39,854 nt of DNA, from contig CAMVBL010000004.1 in NCBI GenBank assembly GCA_947165725.1, forward strand, positions 1 through 39,854, written 5' to 3'. Positions 7,868-16,066 of the stretch are shown in pieces. The position numbers were made by a program, and so were the translations under genes. The stretch's first letter is position 1. The number at the start of each line of letters is the position of its first letter. This DNA is from an uncultured Caryophanales bacterium. Lineage in GTDB: Bacteria; Bacillota_I; Bacilli_A; RFN20; CAG-826. The notes under the pieces were generated by a model, which was given only the letters and a program-made list of their open reading frames with translations, searched no databases and was not told the DNA's origin.

Positions 7868-8764
7868 ATGACATTAGGACAAAAGATTAAGAAGTTAAGA
7901 AATGATAAAAACTTAACTCAAAAAGATTTAGCGGATCAAGTACATGTCGCTTTCCAAACAGTAAGTAAATGGGAAAATGACGAAAATGAACCAGATGTTG
8001 CAACATTAAGAGAATTATCAAAGCTTTTCGGTTGCACAATGGATTATCTTTTAAGTGAAGAAGAACAAGAAACAGTAGTAGAAGCTCAATCTGTAGTTCC
8101 TGCTGAAGCGCCTGTTGAACAAGTTACTAAAACAATTATTATTCACCAAAAGGAAATGCACGTATGCAGAAGATGCAATAAAGATATTCCTGAAGATGAA
8201 TTAGTGGTTGATCATTTCTGTGTTAGACACGCTAGTAGGGGTCGTTCTGCAGAATACCGTGATGATTATTACCATAAAGATTGCTTTGAAGAAGTTAAAA
8301 AAGAAAGAGCGGCACAAATAGCGCGCGAAAAAGCTGATCAAGCCCATAGAGGAAGAGTGAAAAGCTTTGGCTGGGGTATTGCCGCAGGAACAATTGCTTT
8401 AATTGGGTCATTGCTAATTACACTCTTAGGAGGCGTGCACCCTGGATTGGCCATACTATATAGTGCTATCATCAGTTACTTTGCTTTTGCGATGATATAT
8501 TGCATCGTTTCTGGTTCATATATTGGCGAAGTATTTGTTTGGTGTGCTGGTGCATCAATTAGGTTCCCTGGATTGATATTTAGTTGGAGTATTGAGGGCT
8601 TTATTTGGGTCATTGTTATGAAAATACTGTTTGCAATAATTGGCTTCATATTCGGCTTATTAGCGCTTATTTTTGGAATTCTATTATCTGCCGCTTTAGG
8701 TGGCATTTCATTCCCATTCGTTTTGATTCATAATAATCGTACAAACTACGGAGATTGTTTATAA
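7868..8764 (+). CDS. XRE regulator with Cys/His cluster and C-terminal membrane domain
   Basis: A 298-residue protein. The N-terminal XRE helix-turn-helix spans about 4-60 (LRNDKNLTQKDLADQVHVAFQTVSKWEN). An acidic linker leads to a Cys/His cluster (about 99-140: CRRC...HFC..H...HKDC) typical of a small zinc-binding (LIM/treble-clef-like) domain. A basic helix and three or four membrane helices (about 165-285) follow. GAAGGAGG is 7 nt upstream of the ATG. The lipoprotein gene starts 17 nt after the stop, so the two probably form one operon. This is the second XRE-membrane protein paired with a downstream lipoprotein in this region. Confidence 0.75.
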   Translation: MTLGQKIKKLRNDKNLTQKDLADQVHVAFQTVSKWENDENEPDVATLRELSKLFGCTMDYLLSEEEQETVVEAQSVVPAEAPVEQVTKTIIIHQKEMHVCRRCNKDIPEDELVVDHFCVRHASRGRSAEYRDDYYHKDCFEEVKKERAAQIAREKADQAHRGRVKSFGWGIAAGTIALIGSLLITLLGGVHPGLAILYSAIISYFAFAMIYCIVSGSYIGEVFVWCAGASIRFPGLIFSWSIEGFIWVIVMKILFAIIGFIFGLLALIFGILLSAALGGISFPFVLIHNNRTNYGDCL

Positions 8765-8780
8765 AAGGAGAGACATACGT

Positions 8781-10580
8781 ATGAAAAAGAAGTATTTATT
8801 ATTTGTGTTACTTCCTTTGCTTTTAGCAGGCTGTAACAATGGTGGCGGCAACAACAATCAACCATCTGGTGGAGGCAATAGCAGTGGTGATCAGCAAACA
8901 GTTAAGTACACTGTTACATTCGCTAACACAAGTATGTCCAGCGTTCAAGTAGAAGCTGGCAAGACATTATCAAAACCAGCAGATCCAGAAAAAGCAAACT
9001 CAATGTTTGTTGGTTGGTATTTGGACGCAGGTTTCACACAAGAAGTTAATTTCCCATTAACTATCAATAGTGACACCACAATTTATGCTCAGTTCTATTC
9101 TTATCAAGAGGCTTTCCAAAAAGCTCGAAACAACACAATTGGTGATAGCGTTGCTGGATATGAATATGACTACACATTACAAATCACAGCGGGCTACATG
9201 GGTCTAAGTTTAACAGGCAACACAACAGGTAATTCTAAGTATAATTCTAGATCCACTGATGTAACATTCTATGATTCACACGTTAATTCGGGCGCGCTTT
9301 TCTATGACGGCTCTAAATATTCCATCAAAAAAGGAAATGAACTACATGAAATTTCATTAGATGAGAATGAAGTAGTTAAGAAATATAAAATTACGAATGT
9401 TGGTACTGATTATAAATATGATTCATCTTCATTCGCTAAAGCTGTGTTTGAATATGATGATACAAAGTTAAAAGAAATCAAACCAACAGGTAATGCTAAT
9501 GAATATCAATTAAAAACAGGCTTTAACGCCTCTGCAGGTATTGCTTTAGTGGGTAACTATGTCAATCACCCAATGGTTGAAAAACTCATTGGAGAATTGC
9601 CAGAAACAAGTGTTGGAACAGGCATGTATGTGACATTCTCTGGAGATAAATTAAATTCATACCGTTATACAATGGCTATCGATGTGACCGGCATTCAATT
9701 CACAGTTACTTATAGTCTTACATTTAAGAATGTTGGTACCGCTCCAACAATTACTCCAAAAGTGTTTAATAACACATATGTTTCAAACTCTGATGTTGAA
9801 ACCGCTAAAGCTGAAGTTAATGGCTATCTCAATGCATTTAAAGCATTAGAACATTCAAGTTATAATTTCAAAGCTAAAACAGCAGTAGATTATGCAAAGA
9901 AAAACGCTATCAATGCTACTATTGATGGTTGGACTAAGAGAAAAGTGTCTGGCAGCACAGTCTATTATCTCAATGATTATGAAGTTGATACAGACCATAA
10001 GAACGCAGACTTATACAAATCTACCGGACTAGGTGATTGCCATGGTGGCAGAGTTAAACTCTCAAATGGTGAAGTCCACGATCTTAAAAAGAAACTCCTT
10101 GGTGGCTATAGTGATGTCGCTACAGTTTCAAACCCAGGCAATGTTGATGATTATTACTTATTAGATGTGTTAGGCATGATTAGTAATGTTTCCTTTATTC
10201 AAAAGATTACTGATTCAAGCAAGAACACAATCACATACGCTGTTGGTACCGAGACCGCTGGTGCTGTTAGTATTTTAAAAACGTTTAACAATACATTACG
10301 TTTGAATCCATTAGGAGAATCAACAGCTGATGTCAAAGCTTTTGGCTCGTTCCAAGATTCTTCTGTTACGCTCAAGAATTTCAAATTCAAAATTATTATT
10401 GCTAATGGCGCACTTTCTGAAATCAATCTTGAAATGAATGGTAAATTAACTGCCTCATTCCCTGGTTCAAGAGATTTCACACAAGCACAAGACGCTGGCT
10501 ATAAATTAAACTATGAGCTCAAAGTAACAAATGATGGTTCTAGTTATGAACCAGCAGCAAGTGTTGATAAAGTAAAATAA
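8781..10580 (+). CDS. Large lipoprotein with InlB/Flg_new-type repeat
   Basis: A 599-residue exported lipoprotein with lipobox LLAGC (Cys about 18) and a Gly/Asn-rich linker. Residues about 42-108 are a Listeria-Bacteroides (InlB B/Flg_new) repeat: a YTVTFANTS start, FVGWYLDAGFTQ and a TTIYAQF end. The remaining about 490 residues are beta-rich, contain YxY and NG motifs, and look like a two-lobed LppX/LolA-like lipoprotein fold, although I see no diagnostic motif. AAAGGAG precedes the ATG. A terminator follows at 10600-10624. Confidence 0.8.
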   Translation: MKKKYLLFVLLPLLLAGCNNGGGNNNQPSGGGNSSGDQQTVKYTVTFANTSMSSVQVEAGKTLSKPADPEKANSMFVGWYLDAGFTQEVNFPLTINSDTTIYAQFYSYQEAFQKARNNTIGDSVAGYEYDYTLQITAGYMGLSLTGNTTGNSKYNSRSTDVTFYDSHVNSGALFYDGSKYSIKKGNELHEISLDENEVVKKYKITNVGTDYKYDSSSFAKAVFEYDDTKLKEIKPTGNANEYQLKTGFNASAGIALVGNYVNHPMVEKLIGELPETSVGTGMYVTFSGDKLNSYRYTMAIDVTGIQFTVTYSLTFKNVGTAPTITPKVFNNTYVSNSDVETAKAEVNGYLNAFKALEHSSYNFKAKTAVDYAKKNAINATIDGWTKRKVSGSTVYYLNDYEVDTDHKNADLYKSTGLGDCHGGRVKLSNGEVHDLKKKLLGGYSDVATVSNPGNVDDYYLLDVLGMISNVSFIQKITDSSKNTITYAVGTETAGAVSILKTFNNTLRLNPLGESTADVKAFGSFQDSSVTLKNFKFKIIIANGALSEINLEMNGKLTASFPGSRDFTQAQDAGYKLNYELKVTNDGSSYEPAASVDKVK

Positions 10581-10599
10581 ACTCTTCAGCATATAAAAG

Positions 10600-10624
10600 C
10601 CCATCCTAAAAAGGTGGGTTTTTT
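10600..10624 (+). terminator. Rho-independent terminator
   Basis: Stem CCCATC (10600-10605) with GGTGGG (10613-10618), a 7-nt A-rich loop and a run of six T, 20 nt after the lipoprotein stop. Confidence 0.75.
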
Positions 10625-10751
10625 CATGTACTACAACGTCGCAACAATATTTGTGTCGCACAATTCTCGAAGAGATAAAACGAATCATAGTGTTTTTGAG
10701 TTTACACACGTCTTTTTAAAATAGTAAAATTTCATTAAGAGGTAATAATTT

Positions 10752-11159
10752 ATGAAATGTCCGAATTGCGGTTGTGCAAATTTTTATGAATCCACTTTAA
10801 GAACAGGTTGTGGTTGTACAGAAGGTGGTGCTTGGGAGCCGATTGAATTGAATGGCAAACCAGTTGTTGCATATTTATGCAAAAAATGTGGAAGAGTTGA
10901 ATTATACGCTCCTGATGCATTAGCTGATATTCTTAGAAAAGAAGAGGAAGTAAAAAGAAAGCAAGAAGAAGAGATTATAAAAGAAAAAGCCATTAAAGAA
11001 TTGCGAGCTAGAAGAGAAGAACTTCTTTTGATTGCAAGAGATGAGAATAGGACAGTTAAAGAAGTTAATGCTGCTAGGAATGAAATTGCTAGCATAGAAA
11101 ACAAGCTCAAACAACTTGGCGTGACACTAAACACTGAAGTTCGTCCAGTTGGCAATTAA
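10752..11159 (+). CDS. Zinc-ribbon protein with coiled-coil tail
   Basis: A 135-residue protein. A split N-terminal zinc ribbon (CPNCGC at 3-8 and CKKCG near 42-47) encloses a Cys-rich loop (GCGC) and is followed by a Lys/Glu-rich coiled coil (about 56-125). A TTTACA...TAAAAT promoter-like pair lies at about 10702-10731 and AAGAGGT precedes the ATG. It is convergent with the XRE-like gene at 11183. Function unknown; possibly a nucleic-acid- or ribosome-associated protein. Confidence 0.65.
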   Translation: MKCPNCGCANFYESTLRTGCGCTEGGAWEPIELNGKPVVAYLCKKCGRVELYAPDALADILRKEEEVKRKQEEEIIKEKAIKELRARREELLLIARDENRTVKEVNAARNEIASIENKLKQLGVTLNTEVRPVGN

Positions 11160-11182
11160 TAGCGGCTTTAAAATTTAAACAT

Positions 11183-11578
11183 TTAACAAATTAGTGAATC
11201 TTCAAACCCGTTTTCAACTAGAAGATCGTTTAGTTTAGATAAATCATATATCTTATTTTCAATGCAATATCTAATGATTAAGTAATAGTTGTTCGCGGAT
11301 GAAAGTGTATATCCAGCTTTCTTTAATAGATACTTACATTCGTGGTTATTTAATTCTAATGCAAACACAATCTTGATTAGATTATTTAATGAAGGAATAT
11401 GTTTTCCCGACATAATTGAAGACCATGTTTGTCTAGATATATTAGCTTTGTTATAGACTTGTGAATCTTTGGAATAACCATGTTCTTTAATTAAATTAGA
11501 AAGGTAGATGACAAAATCATCTGCCTTTTCTTTATTAACTTTGTGCTTAGCAATAAATTCTTTTAAGCTTTCCATCAT
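11183..11578 (-). CDS. XRE-like DNA-binding regulator
   Basis: A 131-residue protein with a helix-turn-helix in the middle (about 38-95: HGYSKDSQVYNKANISRQTW...MSGKHIPS). Its C-terminal segment (IIRYCIENKIYDLSKLNDLL) is shared with the C-terminal half of the macro-domain protein at 31754. I choose the ATG codon at 11576-11578: TATAAT lies directly upstream (complement of 11583-11588) with TTGGTC 17 nt further, so the transcript would begin at or next to this ATG. A longer TTG-started form (to 11617) would begin upstream of that promoter. It is divergent from the HD-domain gene. Confidence 0.65.
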   Translation of the reverse strand: MMESLKEFIAKHKVNKEKADDFVIYLSNLIKEHGYSKDSQVYNKANISRQTWSSIMSGKHIPSLNNLIKIVFALELNNHECKYLLKKAGYTLSSANNYYLIIRYCIENKIYDLSKLNDLLVENGFEDSLIC

Positions 11579-11582
11579 CTTT

Positions 11583-11612
11583 ATTATAAATGTCAAATAG
11601 CGTTTGACCAAA
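11583..11612 (-). promoter_or_regulatory. Promoter with embedded inverted repeat for the XRE-like gene
   Basis: On the minus strand: TTGGTC, a 17-nt spacer, then TATAAT. The spacer and -35 contain a GTCAAA/TTTGAC inverted repeat (plus-strand 11592-11608), a likely autorepression operator. TTTGACC on the plus strand also points towards the divergent HD gene. Confidence 0.5.
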
Positions 11613-11659
11613 TCCAATATCTTTTCTTCTATAGTATGTGTGTCAGGAGGGAAAAAGGT

Positions 11660-12271
11660 ATGGCAAAGAAAGAAATGATATTGGATGTACTAAGGGAAGA
11701 CAAAAAGAAAGATACAAAATGGATCTCTTGTGTGATAGGCGATATAGCCCATATTGGTCAATATAGGGATAATGGTCACCCGTATTTCACTCACCCAAAA
11801 CATTGTGCGAATATGTTTTACGATCTAGTTTCAATAGAAGGGTGGACAAATAATCGTGTGCTAAAAGAACACGGTATCCCATACGGAGTAGTGGAACTAG
11901 CTTATTTACACGATGTCGTGGAAGATACAGAACTAAATCATCAAGATGTTAAAGATATATTCACAGAGCTCGGATACAAAGAATTCTTTGAATCATTTAT
12001 CGATGAACCGCTTAAACTAATCACTCACGATAAAAGTGAAAGCTATGACGCCTATATCGATAAAGTAATGAAACATCCTGCCTCCGCATTAGTTAAAATG
12101 CTAGATTTAGCGGACAATATGAATCTCTTTGGTTTAGCAATACTAGAAGATGAAGAGCTAGAAAGAGTAAAGAGGTACGCTGGTTATTTCAAAAAGATTA
12201 ATGATAGATATCATTATTTAGAAAAATTCAAAGAATGCTTCTCCGATATGGTGGATGCATATGACGATTAG
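11660..12271 (+). CDS. HD-domain (p)ppGpp hydrolase-like protein
   Basis: A 203-residue protein with the metal-binding pattern of RelA/SpoT-type HD hydrolases: THP (His about 45), LHDVVED (His84, Asp85, Glu88, Asp89) and the distal LADNMN (Asp152, Asn153). No synthetase, TGS or ACT domain is present, so it resembles stand-alone small alarmone hydrolases (SAH/Mesh1-like). I start at 11660, because AGGAGGG lies 9 nt upstream inside the longer ATG-11636 frame. A 99-residue gene follows after 11 nt. Alarmone hydrolysis is an inference from the motifs; another nucleotide pyrophosphate could be the substrate. Confidence 0.75.
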   Translation: MAKKEMILDVLREDKKKDTKWISCVIGDIAHIGQYRDNGHPYFTHPKHCANMFYDLVSIEGWTNNRVLKEHGIPYGVVELAYLHDVVEDTELNHQDVKDIFTELGYKEFFESFIDEPLKLITHDKSESYDAYIDKVMKHPASALVKMLDLADNMNLFGLAILEDEELERVKRYAGYFKKINDRYHYLEKFKECFSDMVDAYDD

Positions 12272-12282
12272 GAGGAATTGCT

Positions 12283-12582
12283 ATGAAATACTTATTACTA
12301 GGTGACGATTATAAAACTTTATTTATTGAAGATGATGAACAACAGTATTCAATCAGATATGATCTCAAAGCCAAGCAGTGGTATCCAGGGGGTAATGAGC
12401 TATTTAACAACCGTGTAGGCTTCGATAGCTCTGAACCTATTGATTCTCCTTATAGATATGGAAATAGTTCCTGTATGCGCTCAATAGTGGAAATAACTCA
12501 CGAAGAAGCGGAAACGTTCGCATCACAAGAAATAGATGAAGAAAGCGTCGAGCATCTTTTAAGAGAAATCAAGCGACATTAA
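12283..12582 (+). CDS. Hypothetical acidic protein
   Basis: A 99-residue acidic protein with no recognised domain. GGAGG lies 8 nt before the ATG, 11 nt after the HD-domain gene, so the two form an operon. A weak terminator (12621-12645) follows. Confidence 0.65.
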   Translation: MKYLLLGDDYKTLFIEDDEQQYSIRYDLKAKQWYPGGNELFNNRVGFDSSEPIDSPYRYGNSSCMRSIVEITHEEAETFASQEIDEESVEHLLREIKRH

Positions 12583-13140
12583 TGAGCTACCAGTTTATGA
12601 TTAATAGCGCAAATATGACCAAGCCCTAATACTAAAGGGTTTTTATTTAATGCATAACCTCTAGTTTTAGTGCCATATAAGAATGTGCAAAGTATTGAAC
12701 AAAAAAATAGATCCTTTGAATTAGCGTTATAGGCGTGTATATACTATTCACACAAATTCAAATCACTTTGGCTCTGATTCGGGTTTAAAAACACTCATAA
12801 TCCAAATATGTTTTTTCTTACGCTTTTTTCTAGAAAAAGCTTAAAATGCTCTATCTCATACATTAATAATACTTATCTACTAAATAAAATTAATTATTTA
12901 TTTGGTATTTTATATATTCCAAAGAATATATATTATCACACTCCTTTAATTCGAATAAAACTCGCTAAAAGTTAAAACAAATAAAAATTAAACAATAAAA
13001 GTTCATCCTTATTATTTTTTATATTTACATCATTATTTTAACCAAACACACACATATATTTTTAAGGAGGTATTTATTAATAATAAATAAAACTAATAAT
13101 TTCAACAAAACTACATTAAATAACGAAAGGAGATTTTTTC
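12583..13140. other. 558-nt AT-rich intergenic region with regulated promoter and long leader
   Basis: Contains, in order: a weak terminator (AAGCCCT/AGGGTTT, 12621-12642); promoter copy 1 of the shared regulatory module (12684-12745); a hairpin GCTTTTT-N5-AAAAAGC (12822-12840); a 9-bp hairpin TATATATTC-CAAA-GAATATATA (12911-12932); and an anti-Shine-Dalgarno CTCCTTT (12941-12947). An isolated AAGGAGG (13061-13067) lacks a following ATG, GTG or TTG. The operon's own AAAGGAG is at 13127-13133. From the predicted start site the leader is about 390 nt. No gene is visible in it. Confidence 0.6.
12684..12745 (+). promoter_or_regulatory. Shared regulatory module, copy 1 (protease operon)
   Basis: TGTGCA (12684-12689), 6 nt, TGAACA (12696-12701), exactly 14 nt, TTGAATTA (12716-12723), 16 nt, TATACT (12740-12745). 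Same layout as copies at 18103, 20338 and 24584. Drives the operon beginning at 13141. Confidence 0.75.
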
Positions 13141-14118
13141 ATGGAACAATTGAACATACAATCAATTCATACCGATGTACAACAATTCATGGCCGTATTC
13201 AAAAAGAAGGGCAAGTTATATTACAGATGGCATTACTCAGGCATTCGCAAGATGGCTAAAGAGGTCTCACCAGCGTATCGTGATTTCGTTAATAAAGTAT
13301 TATCTAACGGCAAACTTAAAATAAAACCTACCACAAGAGGATATTGCCATCCAAACTTCGCTTGTTCGAGTAACTTATCCAAAAGAATGGAAACGACTAT
13401 TTATATTGATTATTGCGATGGTAGAACATTTCTTCATGAACTTGGTCATTCAATTGACTTCTTATTCGGACTACCACGTGCTTTATCGTGTAACGTGATT
13501 GTTCAAGATGGAAAGACATTACGTGAAATCTTTGATGAAGAATTCAAAGAACATCATCAAGAGTTAAGAGAATTCATCATGAATGAGTATCGCTGTAACA
13601 TCAATTCGAATATTCATGCTGGCGCATACGATATCTTCATTAATAATATGCCTAAGTATCTTGAATTGTGTAAATGTGAAGACAAGAAGCAAAGAAAGAA
13701 ACTCCAAGACGAATTATATAAATGTGGCTTTGTTGAGGTTTATTACCAAATCGCTACAAAGAATTGCTTCAGCATTCTTAATAAGAAATATATAGCAATC
13801 TTAGATGCCTTATCTGCTATCTATCCTATTGATGGATTATTCTTGCTTGGTCACGCAAAAGAATATTACGAACTCGATGAAAAAAATCCAGTTTATGAAT
13901 TCTTTGCTAATGTCTTCGCGGATAAATTACTAGGTAATCAATATAGATATGACCAACTAATCAAACTAATGCCTAAATCATTTAACGCATTCGAAAGATT
14001 ATTTGTCTTAATCTATGACAAAATCCAAAACAATAAGAGATTTACTAATCTTTCTCTTATTCCATACGAAGAAAAAGACGAAGAAGAAGTAGAACAAAAG
14101 GAGGAATACCAAGCTTGA
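13141..14118 (+). CDS. Zincin metallopeptidase-like protein
   Basis: A 325-residue protein with HELGH (His99, Glu100, His103). A likely third ligand lies in YEFFANVFA (Glu about 253), the gluzincin arrangement. There is no signal peptide or membrane helix, so it should act in the cytoplasm. The C-terminus ends in an acidic Glu-rich tail. AAAGGAG precedes the ATG. The TTG start of the next gene overlaps its TGA, so translation is coupled. It is the first gene of the operon behind promoter copy 1. It might process a specific protein, as ImmA/IrrE-type zincins do, but the target is unknown. Confidence 0.75.
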   Translation: MEQLNIQSIHTDVQQFMAVFKKKGKLYYRWHYSGIRKMAKEVSPAYRDFVNKVLSNGKLKIKPTTRGYCHPNFACSSNLSKRMETTIYIDYCDGRTFLHELGHSIDFLFGLPRALSCNVIVQDGKTLREIFDEEFKEHHQELREFIMNEYRCNINSNIHAGAYDIFINNMPKYLELCKCEDKKQRKKLQDELYKCGFVEVYYQIATKNCFSILNKKYIAILDALSAIYPIDGLFLLGHAKEYYELDEKNPVYEFFANVFADKLLGNQYRYDQLIKLMPKSFNAFERLFVLIYDKIQNNKRFTNLSLIPYEEKDEEEVEQKEEYQA

Positions 14119-14588
14119 ACTACGAAGCATACATTAATCAAAAGGTAACGAACTATAAAGGTCAAAAAGGCTATATTGTCTCTTTTGACCAAGAAAGAGT
14201 AACTGTGCAATTAGATAATGAACAAGTTATCTATAAGCCAGATGTTGCTTTTAAAAACAAAGCACTTGTGTTTGATGATGAACGATTAAACCAATTAATG
14301 AGTAGTGGTCTTGAACATCAAGAGCAAGAGGCGGAAGCATATAAAAAGAAGATTGAAAAAATCAATAAAGAAGCGATAAAAATCAACGCCATGTCATCTA
14401 AGCAATTCATTGAACTTAGAAAAAAAGACAATATCTTAAAGAGCTTATTTGGCGATGATTTTGATTATCCACCTTTCATCGCTCTTAAAAAGAAATTCCC
14501 TCATTCTAAACAAAGGGGCGCATATGAAAACTTATGCGCTAAATGGAATCGCCAATCAGCTATTAATGACCGCTTCACATTATTATAA
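14115..14588 (+). CDS. Hypothetical protein coupled to zincin and AAA protease genes
   Basis: A 157-residue protein starting with TTG, which overlaps the preceding TGA (TTGA). GGAGG lies about 11 nt upstream, inside the zincin gene. An N-terminal beta-rich segment (about 1-50: KGQKGYIVSFDQERVTVQLDN) has an SH3/KOW-like look. The rest is Lys-rich and helical. No catalytic motif. Tight coupling on both sides suggests it is an adaptor or subunit for its protease neighbours. Confidence 0.65.
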   Translation: MNYEAYINQKVTNYKGQKGYIVSFDQERVTVQLDNEQVIYKPDVAFKNKALVFDDERLNQLMSSGLEHQEQEAEAYKKKIEKINKEAIKINAMSSKQFIELRKKDNILKSLFGDDFDYPPFIALKKKFPHSKQRGAYENLCAKWNRQSAINDRFTLL

Positions 14589-14600
14589 AAAGGAGAATAT

Positions 14601-16040
14601 ATGAGACTAGAAGACGAATTAGAACAAAAGAAAAAAGAAATGTTAGAAGAACAAGAACTTATGGAAATGGAAGAAATGTTCGATAGTGTGGTCGAAGAAG
14701 AAATCGGACACGTTAACTATGATGAACTTCCAAAAGAAACTAAAGAAAATAATCAAGAGGGTATTAAATATCCTTATGAATTCATACAGCCACAAAAACT
14801 AGATGATTCCGAAGAACCACTTGGCAAAGTAGTGGGTCACGAGAATCAAAAGAAAGAACTACTCAATGTTATTGATTGGTTCAAACGTTCTAAAGAATTA
14901 AAAGCAAAAGGTTTATCAACTCCCCACGGGATTTTGATGTTCGGCCCTATGGGCTGTGGAAAATCAATGCTTATTAAAGAAATCATTAGATGTTGTGAAG
15001 CTCCTGTATTTGTCTTTAAAGGCGAAAAAGATAACGCTATTGTGGAAGGTATTATTGATACATTCAAAAAAGCCAAAGAAACAGGTCATGCTATTGTTGT
15101 CTTTGATGAACTCGACTTGCTCATCAACAAAGAAAGAAGAGTTATTAGAGCCTTGCAAGAAAGTATGGATGGTGTTGAATCAGATGATAATATCTTGGTT
15201 TTAGCCGCCACTAATGACCTTGATGATATTCCTGGACCGTTATTAAGACATGGCAGATTCGATAAATTAATCCACATTCCAGTTCCCAAGGGCAAAGACG
15301 CTTTAGTGCTATTCAAGAAATACATGAAGGAATTCGGCGTCAAACTTCCTGATGACTTCGATGATGAAGAAATGGAATTATCGTTAAATAACATCAGTTG
15401 TGCGGGTATCAAAGCTATTGTTAACGATATATTATTACGAAACGGCTTCGAAAATATCACAACTGATATGATTGATAAGTCAATCTTCAACATCACCGAT
15501 AGAATCAAAACAACACCAGAAGAAGACAACATGGAAGTTAGTGTTCATGAATGTTCACATGTGTTGGTTGCAAAGCAATTCCCACAATTCTTCGATATTA
15601 ACAGAGTTAACATCAGTGGTGCCTCTGGCTGTTTCCACGCTCGTGAAGTTGAACCAGGCTTCTGGCCATATGAAAAAGTCTTAGCAGATATCAAAATCTG
15701 CATGGCGGGTATTATTGGCCAAAAAGTTATCTATGGTAGAGCTTCTAGAGGTGTGGAGTCAGACTTACAGTCTGCAAGAAGAAGTGCATATAACCTTTTT
15801 AATATCGCTGGCTATAGCAATTGTTGGGAAACACTTCCAACTGTAGCGCCTGGCTCTAGAACTGAAACACAAACCAAGAGAAGAAGAATGGAAAGAAAAA
15901 TCGAAAGACTTCTCAAAAAGTGTGAAAAAGAAACATATAAAATTGTTAAAAAGAACAAAGACAAGATTATTGCCTTAGCGAAATTGCTCTTCGAAAAGAA
16001 GCATCTTAAATCATCAGAAATCCTAGCCTCAATTGGCTAG
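14601..16040 (+). CDS. Soluble FtsH-like AAA+/M41 zinc protease
   Basis: A 479-residue protein. An acidic coiled-coil-like N-terminus (1-60) replaces the two membrane helices of FtsH. The AAA+ module has Walker A GPMGCGKS (115-122), Walker B VVFDELD (166-172), sensor TND (204-206) and arginine-finger region RHGRF (216-220). The M41 peptidase carries HECSH (316-320, for HExxH) and a third ligand Asp at about 388 (SDLQSA). All key residues are present, so it should be an active ATP-dependent protease, but free in the cytoplasm. FtsH is normally over 600 residues. AAAGGAG lies 8 nt upstream of the ATG. A hairpin covers its stop codon. Confidence 0.85.
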   Translation: MRLEDELEQKKKEMLEEQELMEMEEMFDSVVEEEIGHVNYDELPKETKENNQEGIKYPYEFIQPQKLDDSEEPLGKVVGHENQKKELLNVIDWFKRSKELKAKGLSTPHGILMFGPMGCGKSMLIKEIIRCCEAPVFVFKGEKDNAIVEGIIDTFKKAKETGHAIVVFDELDLLINKERRVIRALQESMDGVESDDNILVLAATNDLDDIPGPLLRHGRFDKLIHIPVPKGKDALVLFKKYMKEFGVKLPDDFDDEEMELSLNNISCAGIKAIVNDILLRNGFENITTDMIDKSIFNITDRIKTTPEEDNMEVSVHECSHVLVAKQFPQFFDINRVNISGASGCFHAREVEPGFWPYEKVLADIKICMAGIIGQKVIYGRASRGVESDLQSARRSAYNLFNIAGYSNCWETLPTVAPGSRTETQTKRRRMERKIERLLKKCEKETYKIVKKNKDKIIALAKLLFEKKHLKSSEILASIG

Positions 16041-16047
16041 GGTTTCT
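16018..16047 (+). terminator. Hairpin over the stop codon (attenuator-like)
   Basis: CCTAGCC (16022-16028), loop TCAATT, GGCTAGG (16035-16041). It can be extended by flanking A-T and G-T pairs to about 11 bp and is followed by a short pyrimidine tract. It lies between the FtsH-like gene and the next gene, so it may reduce downstream transcription or protect the upstream mRNA. Confidence 0.45.
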
Positions 16048-16066
16048 TAAGAGGTGAATAAAATAA

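Noticed and set aside
10784..11155. Antisense 123-codon frame over the zinc-ribbon gene
   Set aside because: No ribosome binding site, and low-complexity Ser/Phe-rich sequence is the complement of the coiled coil. It is a shadow frame.
14956..15204. Second sense frame inside the FtsH-like gene
   Set aside because: Out of frame with conserved motifs and Lys/Leu/Trp-biased. It is a shadow.
15086..15532. Antisense 148-codon frame over the FtsH-like gene
   Set aside because: The sense strand encodes a protein with full Walker and zinc motifs. The antisense frame has no domain or start signal.
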